64,000 bases of DNA from Amycolatopsis deserti (GTDB lineage: Bacteria > Actinomycetota > Actinomycetes > Mycobacteriales > Pseudonocardiaceae): NCBI RefSeq assembly GCF_014653945.1, contig NZ_BNAU01000009.1, positions 240,370 through 304,369 of the forward strand, in the 5' to 3' direction. The position numbers and the translations under genes were made by a program. Every line of letters begins with the position of its first letter. Position 1 is the first letter of the stretch. Below, in pieces: positions 24,983 to 33,526 of the stretch. The notes below the pieces were generated by a model. That model ran no database searches, was not told where the DNA came from, and was given only the letters and a program-made list of their open reading frames with translations.

Positions 24983-26086
24983 ATGACACGAATTTTGTCC
25001 CCCTGGTCCTGGTTCACCCGGGCGCTGCGCTTCCCCGGGCGGGAGCGCGAGGCGATCGTGCAGGCGCTGAAGATGGCGCTCGCCGCGGTGCTCGCGTGGC
25101 TCGTAGCGCGCCTGGTGATCCCGTCGCCGCAGTCGTTCATCGCGCCCTACGCCGCGGTGTTCCTGATGACCGCGACGGTCTACCGCTCGCTGACCAACGC
25201 CGCGCAGCAGACGGCCGCGCTGCTGCTCGGGCTGGCCGTCGCCTACGCCGCGGCCCACCTGATCCCGCAGCCGGTGCTGGCGCTCGCGGCCGCGGTGTTC
25301 GTCGGCATGCTGATCGGCCAGTGGCACCGGTTCGGCGGCAGCGGCATCTGGGTCGGGGTGACCGCGCTGCTGATGATCTCCTACGGCACCGCCGGGAACC
25401 TGCTCTACCTGGCCGAACGGATGGGCGAGAGCGTGCTCGGCGCGGTGATCGGGCTCGCGGTGAACACGGTGATCCTGCCGCCGGTGCACCTCCGGCACAC
25501 GCGCGACGCGGTGACCGCGCTCGCCGCCGAGGTGCGCGACCTGCTGCGGTCGATCGCGGACGACCTGCGTGACGACTGGGACGACGACACGGCCACGCAG
25601 TGGCTGCGGCGCGCCCGGCGTCTGGATTCGACGGTGCGGAAGGCCGACGAGGCGGTCAGCTGGGGGCGGGAGAGCGTGCGGTTCAACATCCGCTGGCTGG
25701 TGCACCGCCGCCGCGGGCGCAGCCCCCTGCCGTCGTCCTTCGAGTCGCCGCTGAGCGCGCTGACGGAGGTTTCCGAGCAGGTCAAGCGCATCGCCGAGGC
25801 GCTGGTCACGGCGGCCCAGCAGGACGAGGCCGACCACGAGTTCACCGCCGGGTACGCGCGGCTGCTCGACCAGCTGGCCGGGGCCGTCGGGTGCCTGGAC
25901 CAGACCGACGACCGGCTCACCGACCTGCCCGGCTACCTGGACGAGCTGGCCGCGCACCACCGCGAGCTGGACGGCCGGGTGCGACTCGACCGGGTCACCA
26001 CCGTGACGCGGCAGGCCGAGGACGCCGCGCTGCTCGCGGTGGCCCGCTCGATGCGCGTGCTGGAGACCGTCGCGCCGCGGCGGTGA
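24983..26086 (+). CDS. FUSC/aromatic acid exporter-like membrane protein
   Basis: A 367-aa protein with about five to six hydrophobic segments in its first 165 residues (e.g. MALAAVLAWLVARLVI, LALAAAVFVGMLIG, SVLGAVIGLAVNTVIL) and a long charged helical cytoplasmic half (170-367). This layout matches half-size FUSC/ArAE transporters, implicated in export of aromatic acids; a role in transport is inferred. The SYGTAGNLLYLAERM loop and the PPVHLRHTRDAV junction are typical. Confidence 0.75.
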   Translation: MTRILSPWSWFTRALRFPGREREAIVQALKMALAAVLAWLVARLVIPSPQSFIAPYAAVFLMTATVYRSLTNAAQQTAALLLGLAVAYAAAHLIPQPVLALAAAVFVGMLIGQWHRFGGSGIWVGVTALLMISYGTAGNLLYLAERMGESVLGAVIGLAVNTVILPPVHLRHTRDAVTALAAEVRDLLRSIADDLRDDWDDDTATQWLRRARRLDSTVRKADEAVSWGRESVRFNIRWLVHRRRGRSPLPSSFESPLSALTEVSEQVKRIAEALVTAAQQDEADHEFTAGYARLLDQLAGAVGCLDQTDDRLTDLPGYLDELAAHHRELDGRVRLDRVTTVTRQAEDAALLAVARSMRVLETVAPRR

Positions 26087-27178
26087 TCACCGCCCGGCGA
26101 GCAGTTCCTCCAGCTCACCCAGCACGTCCTCGACGGACACCGTCGCCACGAAGGAGTCGTCGTGTTCGCAGCGGGGCAGGTCCTCGCGCGTGCAGTCGAC
26201 GCCGCACACCGGGCAGTGCGACATCCACGAGATCAGCACCCGGTGCCGCGACCGGCCGAGCGGCCCGGCGTTGACCACATTGCCCATCCAGTAGACGCTG
26301 ACCGTCGGCGCGCCGACCGCCGCCGCCAGGTGCCGCGGCCCGCTGTCGTTGCCGGCGAACGCCGAGCACCGGTCCAGCACCCCGACCAGCGCGGACATGC
26401 TCAGCGAGGTCAGCGGCCGCACCGGCGGTCCGGCCATCGCGGCCACCCGCTCCACCAGCTGACGCTCGTCCGGCGCGCCGATCACCACCACCCCACGCCC
26501 GTTGGCCGCGAGCTTGGCCGCGATCTCGGCGAACCGCTCCGCGGGCCACCGCCGGCGCGGGTCACCGGCCCCGGGGTGCACGACGACCAGGGGCTCCGGC
26601 AGTCCCTCCAGCGCGGCGGCCGCCGCCGCGCGGTCCGCGTCGGTCACCGTGATCGACGGCTCCAGCTCCACCGGCCGCGCCCCGGCCAGCCCGACGACCT
26701 CCAGGGCCCGCAGCACCTCGTGCTGGTAGTAGCGGAACGGCAGCCACCGGTCCGCCTCCGCCGCGTCCGGGGTCCGCGCGCCGACCAGGTACCGCGGTTC
26801 CAGCTTGCGCAGAAAGGGATTCGAGTTCCGCCCGCCGCCGTGCAGCTGCACGGCCAGGTCGACCGGCTTCAGCGCGTCGAACCACGCCTGCTGCTCGGAC
26901 TCGTCGAACGGCTGGCCCGCCGGCTCGTGCACGTTGGGGTACGGCGGCAGCGGGCGCACCTCGGTCACCGGCGACGGGCGCCCGGCGAACAGCTGGCGGT
27001 GCAGTTCCGTGCCCAGCAACACGATCTCGGCGTCCGGATAGGCGCCGCGCAGCGCGGCCATCGCCGGCACCGCGAACAGCAGGTCCCCCAGACCACCACC
27101 GCGCAGCACGGCGATCCTGCGCACATCCGGCCACTTCGCTTCGATCGGGCCGACGGCCGGCCCTGGCTCCGAGTTCAC
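26087..27178 (-). CDS. Glycosyltransferase family 9 (heptosyltransferase-like)
   Basis: A protein of about 363 aa related to ADP-heptose:LPS heptosyltransferases. Markers are RIAVLRGGGLGDLLFAVPA near the N-terminus, VVVHPGAGDPRRRWPAERF in the middle and the donor-site GNDSGPRHLAAAVGAPTVSVYW. An extra Cys cluster near the C-terminus, CPVCGVDCTREDLPRC, suggests a small metal site not present in enterobacterial members. The start is uncertain: GTG at 27178 or GTG at 27125. It is divergent from hldE, whose product makes the expected donor precursor, which supports a heptose role. Confidence 0.8.
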   Translation of the reverse strand: MNSEPGPAVGPIEAKWPDVRRIAVLRGGGLGDLLFAVPAMAALRGAYPDAEIVLLGTELHRQLFAGRPSPVTEVRPLPPYPNVHEPAGQPFDESEQQAWFDALKPVDLAVQLHGGGRNSNPFLRKLEPRYLVGARTPDAAEADRWLPFRYYQHEVLRALEVVGLAGARPVELEPSITVTDADRAAAAAALEGLPEPLVVVHPGAGDPRRRWPAERFAEIAAKLAANGRGVVVIGAPDERQLVERVAAMAGPPVRPLTSLSMSALVGVLDRCSAFAGNDSGPRHLAAAVGAPTVSVYWMGNVVNAGPLGRSRHRVLISWMSHCPVCGVDCTREDLPRCEHDDSFVATVSVEDVLGELEELLAGR

Positions 27179-27221
27179 CACGCGCTGAAGGTGCCCGATT
27201 CCGCAGGCAGCAAACGGAAAT

Positions 27222-27246
27222 GTTTCGCCGTCCAAGATCCGGCTAC
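27222..27246 (+). promoter_or_regulatory. Putative SigB/F-type promoter upstream of hldE
   Basis: GTTT at 27222-27225 and GGCTAC at 27241-27246 are 15 bp apart, close to the general-stress consensus GTTT-N15-GGGTAT. It lies 29 bp before the hldE start. Match by eye only. Confidence 0.35.
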
Positions 27247-27275
27247 TGGTGGAGCAGGAGGAGAAGGAGGTGGAC

Positions 27276-28781
27276 ATGGCAGGCGAGACCAAGGACGTGG
27301 CCCCCATCACGCCGGACCTCGTCCGGCTGCTGTCGGAGACCGCGCCCACGGTCGTGGTGCTCGGGGACGCGATCCTGGACGTGTGGCTGTCCGGCACCTG
27401 CGAACGCATCTGCCGCGAGGCCCCGGCACCCGTCGTCGACGTGGGGGCGCGCGCCCTGTCGCCGGGCGGGGCGGCGAACACCGCGGCGAACCTGGCCGCG
27501 CTGGGCGCGCGGGTCCGGTTCGTCAGCGTCGTCGGCGACGACGACCCCGGCCGGGAACTGGCCGCACTGCTGGACTCCCACGGCGTCGACACGCAGAACC
27601 TGCTCACCGCACCATCGCGACGCAGCATCAGCAAGCAACGCGTGGTCGCCGACGACCAGGTGATGCTGCGCTTCGACGAGGGCGACCGCGACGACCTGCC
27701 CGCGGTCCAGACGAACCGCCTCACCCAGGCGCTGGAGAAGGCGCTGGCCGGCGCGGACGCGCTCATGGTGTGCGACTACGGCAACGGCCTGCTCGGCAAG
27801 CCCCTGCGGGACGCGGTGGCGCGGCTGCGCGCGGACATCCCGCTGCTGGTGGTCGACGCGCACGACTTCGAGCACTGGCGGCCGGCCGGCCCCGACCTCG
27901 TCACGCCCAACGCCGCCGAGGCCGCGCACCTGCTCGGCGCCGAGCTGCCGGAACCCGGCGAGGAGCGGGCGCGCCTGTTCGAGGACGAGCGGCGGACGCT
28001 GCTCGACAAGACCGGCGCGGCGGCCGCGGTCGTGACCATGGACCGGCACGGCGCGATGTTGCTCACCGGCGAGGGCCGCGGCTACCGCACGTGGGCCGAT
28101 CCCGCGCCGGAAAGCCAGGCCAGCGGCGCGGGTGACACGTTCGCCGCGGCGCTCGTGCTGACGCGGGCCGCGGGCCTGCCGACCACGAGCTGCATGGAGC
28201 TGGCACAGGCGGCGGCGAACGTGGTGGTGCACAAGGACGGCACCGCGATCTGCACGCCGGCCGAGCTGTCCCTGGCGCTGAGCCGGGAACGCGAGGCCGC
28301 GGTGCCCGCCGACGAGCTCGCCCGCGCCGTCGCCGCACACCGGGAGTCCGGGCGGCGGGTCGTGTTCACCAACGGCTGCTTCGACGTGCTGCACCGCGGG
28401 CACATCACCTACCTCAACGAGGCCAAGCGACTGGGGGACGTGCTGATCGTCGCGGTCAACTCCGACGAGAGCGTGCGACGGCTCAAGGGCCCGGACCGGC
28501 CGGTGAACACCGCGCAGGACCGCGCGGCCGTGCTGTCGGCGCTCAGCTGCGTCGACCACGTGGCGGTGTTCGAAGAGGACACTCCGGTGGAGATGCTGAA
28601 GCTGCTCGAGCCGCAGCTCTACGTCAAGGGCGGCGACTACACGGAGAACATGCTGCCCGAGGCGCCGACCGTGCGGTCCTACGGTGGCGAGGTCCGCGTG
28701 CTCGGTTACGTCGCGGACCATTCCACGACCTCGGTCATCGAGAAGATCCGGACCTCGGCCCCGGTCGGGGAGGGCGCGTGA
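27276..28781 (+). CDS. hldE: Bifunctional heptose-7-phosphate kinase / heptose-1-phosphate adenylyltransferase
   Basis: A 501-aa fusion with the same order as HldE/RfaE: a PfkB-type kinase (about 15-330; GAGD with Asp287) that would make heptose-1,7-bisphosphate, then a cytidylyltransferase-like domain (about 355-495; TNGCFDVLHRGH with His373/His376, and VKGGDY) that would make ADP-heptose. The ATG at 27276 is chosen because GGAGG lies 5 nt upstream. ADP-heptose synthesis is uncommon but known in actinomycetes, for example for glycan or aminoglycoside heptoses. The isomerase and phosphatase steps (GmhA, GmhB) are not in this window. The next gene overlaps by 4 bp. Confidence 0.92.
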   Translation: MAGETKDVAPITPDLVRLLSETAPTVVVLGDAILDVWLSGTCERICREAPAPVVDVGARALSPGGAANTAANLAALGARVRFVSVVGDDDPGRELAALLDSHGVDTQNLLTAPSRRSISKQRVVADDQVMLRFDEGDRDDLPAVQTNRLTQALEKALAGADALMVCDYGNGLLGKPLRDAVARLRADIPLLVVDAHDFEHWRPAGPDLVTPNAAEAAHLLGAELPEPGEERARLFEDERRTLLDKTGAAAAVVTMDRHGAMLLTGEGRGYRTWADPAPESQASGAGDTFAAALVLTRAAGLPTTSCMELAQAAANVVVHKDGTAICTPAELSLALSREREAAVPADELARAVAAHRESGRRVVFTNGCFDVLHRGHITYLNEAKRLGDVLIVAVNSDESVRRLKGPDRPVNTAQDRAAVLSALSCVDHVAVFEEDTPVEMLKLLEPQLYVKGGDYTENMLPEAPTVRSYGGEVRVLGYVADHSTTSVIEKIRTSAPVGEGA

Positions 28782-29578
28782 GGGTCGACGTGCTCATCCC
28801 GACGTGCGAGCGGCCCGCCGAACTGGCCGTGACGCTGTCCGGGCTGGCCGCGCAGGACTTCCCGGACTTCGCCGTGCACGTGGCCGACCAGTCCGACGGG
28901 GACGCGTCCTACGACTCGCCACCGGCCCAGGCGATGGTGCGGGTGCTGCGGCACCACGGGCACCCGGTCGAGCTGAGCCGGAACCTCCCCCGCCGCGGGC
29001 TGGCGCAGCAGCGGAACTACCTGCTGGACCAGTCGAAAGCGGACTTCGTGCTGTTCCTGGACGACGACGTGTGGCTCGACCCTGGCGCGATCACCCGCCT
29101 GCACTCGGCGATCACCGAGCTGGGCTGCGGCATGGTCGGCAACGCCGTCACCGGACTGTCCTACCTGGACGATCGGCGGCCGGACGAACTGGAGCCGTAC
29201 GAGGAGTGGGAGGGAAGCCCGGAGCCGGAGCAGATCACGCCCGGCACGCGCGAATGGCAGCGCTGGACGCTGCACAACGCGGCCAACCCGACGCACCTGT
29301 CGGAACTGGTGTGGCACCGTCCGAAGTGGACCGCGTACAAGGTGGCGTGGGTCGGCGGCTGCGCGATGTTCGACCGCGAGGCGCTGGTGAACGTCGGCGG
29401 GTTCGAGTTCTGGCAGCAGCTGCCGGCGGAGCACTGCGGTGAGGACGTGCTGGCCCAGATGAAGGTCGCGGCCAAGTACGGCGCGGCGGGCATCCTGCCC
29501 ACCGGCGCCGTGCACCTGGAGTCACCGACCACCGTGGTGAACCGGGACACCGAAGCCTACGACGTCGTTCCCCCGTGA
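28778..29578 (+). CDS. Glycosyltransferase family 2
   Basis: A 266-aa GT-A-fold enzyme. The N-terminal VLIPTCERPAELAVTLSGL nucleotide-binding strand, the DXD motif in FLFLDDDVWLDP-like sequence (LFLDDDVW near residue 90) and the later GGCAMFDREALVNVGGF acceptor region are all present. It lacks membrane segments. The GTG start overlaps the hldE stop by 4 bp, and its own stop overlaps the next start, so hldE, this gene and the methyltransferase form one operon, probably for building a heptose-containing glycan. Confidence 0.88.
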   Translation: MRVDVLIPTCERPAELAVTLSGLAAQDFPDFAVHVADQSDGDASYDSPPAQAMVRVLRHHGHPVELSRNLPRRGLAQQRNYLLDQSKADFVLFLDDDVWLDPGAITRLHSAITELGCGMVGNAVTGLSYLDDRRPDELEPYEEWEGSPEPEQITPGTREWQRWTLHNAANPTHLSELVWHRPKWTAYKVAWVGGCAMFDREALVNVGGFEFWQQLPAEHCGEDVLAQMKVAAKYGAAGILPTGAVHLESPTTVVNRDTEAYDVVPP

Positions 29579-30297
29579 GGATCATGACCGAGCCCGTTTC
29601 CGAAACGCGCCTCCGGCTCCAGGACGAGTACCTGGAGCGGGCGGCGGAAGAATTGCTCTCCTGCGACGAGCGGTTGCGTGGCCTCGACCTCGAGGTCCGC
29701 TTCGACCGCGGCGTCGCGCACCTGACCGGCGAGGTCGGCGAACGCGCGCACCTGGACACCGCGCGTGAGCTGATCGGCCGGCTGGACGGGGTGTTCGCGG
29801 TGTGGGACCGCGTGCGGGTCGGCGGGCGGGATCCGCTGATCCTGGACCTGGGGTGCGGCGGGCAGAAGCAGTACCCGGGCAACCTGGGCGTGGATCTGGT
29901 GACCACCGGCGAGGTGGACGTGGTGGCCGACCTGTCCGGGCCGCTGCCGTTCGCGGACTCGTGCGCGGACCGGGTGTTCCTGGTGCACATCCTGGAGCAC
30001 CTGATCGACTTCCTGCCGCTGGTGGACGAGGTGCACCGGGTGCTGCGCCCGGGCGGCATCGCCTACGTGCTATCCCCGTGGTGGCGCTACGTGAACGCGG
30101 TGGCCGATCCGACGCACGTGCGGCTGCTGGACGTGCAGACGATCAAGGGCATCTGCCGCCGGCCGGGCTCGTCGCGCACCTGGTTCCCGCTGCACGCGGG
30201 CTGCGACGGGGCGAGCATCTTCGCCGAGCTGCGGCCGGTCAAGGACGGTTCGGTGGAGGAACCGGACGCGGGACATCTGTCCCGATTCTTCGACTGA
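29575..30297 (+). CDS. BON domain-SAM methyltransferase fusion
   Basis: A 240-aa protein with an unusual build. Residues ~15-80 match a BON domain (VRFDRGVAHLTGEVGERAHL with a VWDRVRV end), normally found in periplasmic or envelope lipid-binding proteins. Residues ~85-230 are a class I methyltransferase (LILDLGCGG SAM loop; LEHL and VLRPGGIAYVLSPWWRY). It may methylate a glycan or lipid acceptor handled by the neighbouring transferases; this is inferred. The GTG start at 29575 overlaps the GT2 stop; an ATG at 29584 is an alternative. Confidence 0.8.
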   Translation: MRIMTEPVSETRLRLQDEYLERAAEELLSCDERLRGLDLEVRFDRGVAHLTGEVGERAHLDTARELIGRLDGVFAVWDRVRVGGRDPLILDLGCGGQKQYPGNLGVDLVTTGEVDVVADLSGPLPFADSCADRVFLVHILEHLIDFLPLVDEVHRVLRPGGIAYVLSPWWRYVNAVADPTHVRLLDVQTIKGICRRPGSSRTWFPLHAGCDGASIFAELRPVKDGSVEEPDAGHLSRFFD

Positions 30298-30365
30298 GTG
30301 ACCTGACTCGCACCAGCGCACTCCCCTCGACTGGCGTGAAATGCGTGATGCATACCGTGAACCGC

Positions 30366-30524
30366 ATGACGACCCACAGGATTCCGGCGGGTGCGATCAA
30401 CCTGTGGCCGGAGCAACCCGAGAGCACGACGCGGACCGGCGGCACGGAGAACCGCGGGCTGGTGTGGTCGGCGCTCTGGCAGCACGACGAGCCGGAGACG
30501 TCGGTTCCGGACGCGCAGTCCTAG
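30366..30524 (+). CDS. Small hypothetical protein (52 aa)
   Basis: A short frame starting MTTHRIPAGAINLWPEQPES. A TACCGT -10-like box at 30353-30358 sits 7 nt before the ATG, as in a leaderless gene. Composition is soluble, with Trp residues and no membrane or signal segment. It overlaps the convergent phosphotransferase gene by 4 bp at its end. I do not recognise the family, and the evidence for expression is the promoter position alone. Confidence 0.45.
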   Translation: MTTHRIPAGAINLWPEQPESTTRTGGTENRGLVWSALWQHDEPETSVPDAQS

Positions 30525-31375
30525 AGCGCGAGGCCGAGCCGCGTCAGGTACGCGGACAGTTCGGGCGGCGTGTGGAAGGCGCTGCGGATGGCCAGTGTGG
30601 CGTCGCAGCCGAAGGTGATTTCGTCGCGGCTCACTTGGTGACCTTCGGTGCGCAGCCCGTCGCGGTAGGCGTCGATGACCAGCTCGTGCAGCGCGGGCAG
30701 GGCGGTGACCGGGAGGGTGCCCTCGTCGGCCAGCCCGATGAGGAGCTGCCCCAGGTCGGCGCCGACCGGGAACGGGCACTGCCAGCCGACGTCGATCACC
30801 ACGAACGTGTCCGGGGCCGCGCGCGGGATCAGGAGGTTCTGCGGGCAGGCGTCGCTGTGGCCGGTGGCCTGGGGTAGCGCGTCGAGGCGGTCGAGCAGGG
30901 CGGGCACGCGGCCGGCGAGCGTGCGCTGGTCGTTCGTGGTGAGGCGGGTGAAGGCGTCGAGCTGGAGCCGCCCCTCGGTGAGGATGCGCAGCGCCGGACC
31001 GGGCGGCCCGCCGAAGCGGCGGCCGGCCCATCGTCCGAGCAGGTAGGCGGCGTGCTGGAAGCGCGGCGGGTCCCAGGGGAGGTCGGCGCACTGGACGTCC
31101 TCGAGCCACATCGCGACGCGGCCGTCACCGAGCTCGTCGATGCGGTAGACGTCGGGGGTGCGCAGCGCGGGTGGCAGTTCGAAGCCGGACAGGAGGAAGT
31201 CCGCTTCCGCGCGCCAGGGGAACTCGCGGGTGAGCCGGTCCCGAAGATGGCCCGGCAGGGCGGCGAACACCGGGGAATGCCGGGGAGCCTGAAGAACCTT
31301 GACGAAGGCGACGCGCCCGTTCTCGACAACCCGATAAACAGCGGCGGTCGAGGGCGAGCTGGGACGAAACGGCAC
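30521..31375 (-). CDS. APH-type phosphotransferase
   Basis: A protein of about 284 aa with the aminoglycoside/choline-kinase-like fold: the N-lobe strand AAVYRVVENGRVAFVKVL with the ATP-lysine, the catalytic loop GHSDACPQNLLI (a variant of HGDLHxxN), and the metal aspartate in VVIDVGWQCPFPVGADLGQLL. Having SD where HGD is usual is a notable change. The substrate is unknown and drug resistance should not be assumed. I chose the GTG at 31375, with AAGG upstream; an in-frame ATG at 31450 is possible. Confidence 0.75.
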   Translation of the reverse strand: MPFRPSSPSTAAVYRVVENGRVAFVKVLQAPRHSPVFAALPGHLRDRLTREFPWRAEADFLLSGFELPPALRTPDVYRIDELGDGRVAMWLEDVQCADLPWDPPRFQHAAYLLGRWAGRRFGGPPGPALRILTEGRLQLDAFTRLTTNDQRTLAGRVPALLDRLDALPQATGHSDACPQNLLIPRAAPDTFVVIDVGWQCPFPVGADLGQLLIGLADEGTLPVTALPALHELVIDAYRDGLRTEGHQVSRDEITFGCDATLAIRSAFHTPPELSAYLTRLGLAL

Positions 31376-31907
31376 GGAAACGACCTTCGTCGCCGACGGG
31401 TGGCCCCGGGCTGAGGCGTGCCGTGGACGGGTGCCGGCTAGGCTGGGCATCCACGCTGGCCGCAGCCGCCGGACGTGCCGTGTTCGCCTACGCATCACGC
31501 TCACCTCAACCGATCCCTTGCCGTCGCCTGCGGCGCAGCTGGGGCGCAACCGAGCGGCCGCGCTCCGGGCGGGGCAGGCTGCGCCGCCGCGGCTTCGCCG
31601 TAGGCGGCCTCGCCGTATCCGCGCGACACACCATCGGGCTGGGCGCCGGTGCGCGGGCCGCACCCGCCGCGCGGCCCCCCGTCGCCTTGCGACACAGCCG
31701 CACCCGACTGCCCACCGCTGCGCTCGCCCACCCGCCGTCGCCATCGCCGCACGGCGCGGCTCCGCAGGAGCCCCAACTGCGGCGCGCCGCCGCACGGCCA
31801 CGCCCGCCGCACCACGCATCGCCCGGGCCCCACACCCCGTCCACTCTGTGGCGCAGCGCCCCACCGACCGCAGCTGCGCCGCCGCCCCACGGCCCCCGCC
31901 AACCCCC
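31376..31907. other. Extremely GC-rich gene-free region
   Basis: This 530-bp gap between the phosphotransferase and MarR genes is C/G-dense, especially after 31490, with runs such as GCCGCCGCCCC. Several frames are open on both strands, but they are Ala/Arg/Pro-only translations without domains or ribosome sites, the usual artefact of very high GC. I see no gene, RNA or clear repeat here. Confidence 0.6.
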
Positions 31908-32327
31908 TCAGCGGTAGGGGTCCGTGATCTCGCACAGCTTCTCCAGCGTCTCGCGCAGCTGGGTCATCCTCCGCCGGCCCACGTGCTTCTCCCACTCGGC
32001 CTCGATTCGGGCTATCTCGGCTTCCGCGTGGGGCGCCGCCTCGCGGGCCTTGTCCGTCGCGTGGATCAGGCGCGCCCGGCCGTCGCGCGGGTCCGGCATC
32101 CGCTGCACGTACCCGGCCCGCTCCAGCTGGTCGACCAGGAACCCGGCGGTCTGCTTCGTCACCTGCGCCGCCTCGGCCAGCTCCGTCAGCCGGCTGCCGC
32201 CCGGGTTCAGCCGCTGCAACAGCCGCGCCTGCGCGAGCGTCACGTCGAACCCCGCGGCGCGGATCGCGTCCATCACCCGGTTCTCCAGGTGCCGGTACGG
32301 GATGTAGAGCAGCAGTCCGGTGTTCAC
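31908..32327 (-). CDS. MarR-family transcriptional regulator
   Basis: A 139-aa winged-helix regulator: LTELAEAAQVTKQTAGFLVDQLERAGYVQR is the recognition region (split over residues ~46-77), followed by the DPRDGRARLIHAT wing. The GTG start has AGGAG 5 nt upstream. A dyad with repeated TAGTCAG lies between it and the divergent enzyme gene at 32403, so it very probably represses itself and that gene. The inducer is unknown. Confidence 0.9.
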   Translation of the reverse strand: MNTGLLLYIPYRHLENRVMDAIRAAGFDVTLAQARLLQRLNPGGSRLTELAEAAQVTKQTAGFLVDQLERAGYVQRMPDPRDGRARLIHATDKAREAAPHAEAEIARIEAEWEKHVGRRRMTQLRETLEKLCEITDPYR

Positions 32328-32343
32328 GCACGCTCCTTGACGA

Positions 32344-32372
32344 TAGTCAGTGACTTTGATTAAAGTAGTCAG
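32344..32372. promoter_or_regulatory. Putative MarR operator
   Basis: An AT-rich patch in the 75-bp divergent region. It contains the dyad ACTTT-GATT-AAAGT (32353-32366) and two direct TAGTCAG copies (32344-32350 and 32366-32372) 22 bp apart. The position between the divergent starts fits control of both genes. Confidence 0.55.
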
Positions 32373-32402
32373 ACCATCTTACCACTTTCGGGCGAGGTTT
32401 CC

Positions 32403-33008
32403 ATGGACCACAACGACAAGTGGCAGGCGATCGACGCGGAACGCGAGCGCCTCGCCGACCTCTTCGCCTCCCTCACCGACGTCGAGCGGACCTACCCGTC
32501 GCTGTGCGACGGCTGGACGGTCCACGACGTCGCCACGCACGTCGCGCTGGCCCCCTACGCCAGCGTCGGCACCGTCCTCAAGGCCGCGATCCGGGCACGC
32601 GGCAGCTTCAACCGCATGGTCCACGACCTGACCAAGCGGGAGTCGGCGCGACGCTCGCCGTCCGAGGTGGTGGACATGCTGCGGGGCGCGATCGGCGTGC
32701 GCCGTCTCGCGCCCGGGCAGTCCCTCGACAACGCGCTGATGGACGTGCACGTCCACACCCAGGACATCGCGATGCCGCTGGGCCGGCGCCTGCCGATGCC
32801 CGCCGACGCGGCGGTCGCGGCCGCGGACCACCTGTGGGAGATCGGTTTTCCGTTCCACGCCCGCAAACGCCTGGCCGGTCACCGTCTCATCGCGACGGAC
32901 GCCGAGTGGAGCGCGGGCGAGGGCGCGGAGGTCCGCGGCCCGATCCAGGCCCTGGTCATGCTGCTGGCCGGCCGCACCGCGACCATCCCGCAGCTGACCG
33001 GCATCTAG
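32403..33008 (+). CDS. Maleylpyruvate isomerase-like (DinB/mycothiol-dependent family) protein
   Basis: A 201-aa protein beginning with the DinB-like four-helix opening WQAIDAERERLADLFASL followed by CDGWTVHDVATHVAL, which carries the first metal His of the MDMPI_N family. HVHTQDIAMPLGR supplies further metal histidines. The family includes mycothiol-dependent isomerases and transferases. Control by the divergent MarR suggests a detoxification role. ATG at 32403. It overlaps the convergent DUF4383 gene by 4 bp. Confidence 0.82.
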   Translation: MDHNDKWQAIDAERERLADLFASLTDVERTYPSLCDGWTVHDVATHVALAPYASVGTVLKAAIRARGSFNRMVHDLTKRESARRSPSEVVDMLRGAIGVRRLAPGQSLDNALMDVHVHTQDIAMPLGRRLPMPADAAVAAADHLWEIGFPFHARKRLAGHRLIATDAEWSAGEGAEVRGPIQALVMLLAGRTATIPQLTGI

Positions 33009-33466
33009 GCGGTGCGCTTCTCCCGGCCGCGCTCGACGGCGGTCAGACCCCAGCCGAGCGCGATCATGCCGACGCCCAGGCCCAGGTGCAGCCAGTTGTC
33101 GGCGTTGTTGAGCGGGACGAAGTTCGCGCCGCTGTCCTGGTCGATGACCAGCCCGTAGACCCACAGCAGCAGGTACACGAAGCCGCCCAGCACCAGGAAC
33201 CCGCGGGCTCCGCCCGGCGTGCGGGCCAGCGCCAGGCCGATGATGCCGAACAGCAGGTGCACGATGTTGTGCAGGATGGACACCGCGAACACACCGAGCA
33301 GCATCGCGTCGGAGTGGTGGCCGGCGAAGGTCAGGTCGCCGTAGTTCGTGGTGATGCCCGGGATGAACCCGAGAATCCCGACCAGCAGGAACACGGCGGC
33401 GACGACGGTGGCCGCGGCCTGCACGGGCCTACGGGCCCTGGTCGCGGTTGCGAAACTCCCGGTCAT
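33005..33466 (-). CDS. DUF4383 membrane protein
   Basis: A 153-aa integral membrane protein with four hydrophobic segments (about 18-38, 55-78, 86-108 and 125-145). The conserved SILHNIVHLLFGIIGLALAR is the hallmark of DUF4383, a family of unknown function common in actinobacteria. GGAG precedes the ATG at 33466. Confidence 0.85.
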   Translation of the reverse strand: MTGSFATATRARRPVQAAATVVAAVFLLVGILGFIPGITTNYGDLTFAGHHSDAMLLGVFAVSILHNIVHLLFGIIGLALARTPGGARGFLVLGGFVYLLLWVYGLVIDQDSGANFVPLNNADNWLHLGLGVGMIALGWGLTAVERGREKRTA

Positions 33467-33526
33467 GGCTACTCCTCAGGGACGAATTGGTTCCCGGATA
33501 GCCCCGCATACCGTTTCGAAACCAGT

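Noticed and set aside
31490..31905. Several overlapping open frames in the GC-rich gap
   Set aside because: All are Ala/Arg/Pro-rich, on both strands at once, without ribosome sites or recognisable domains.
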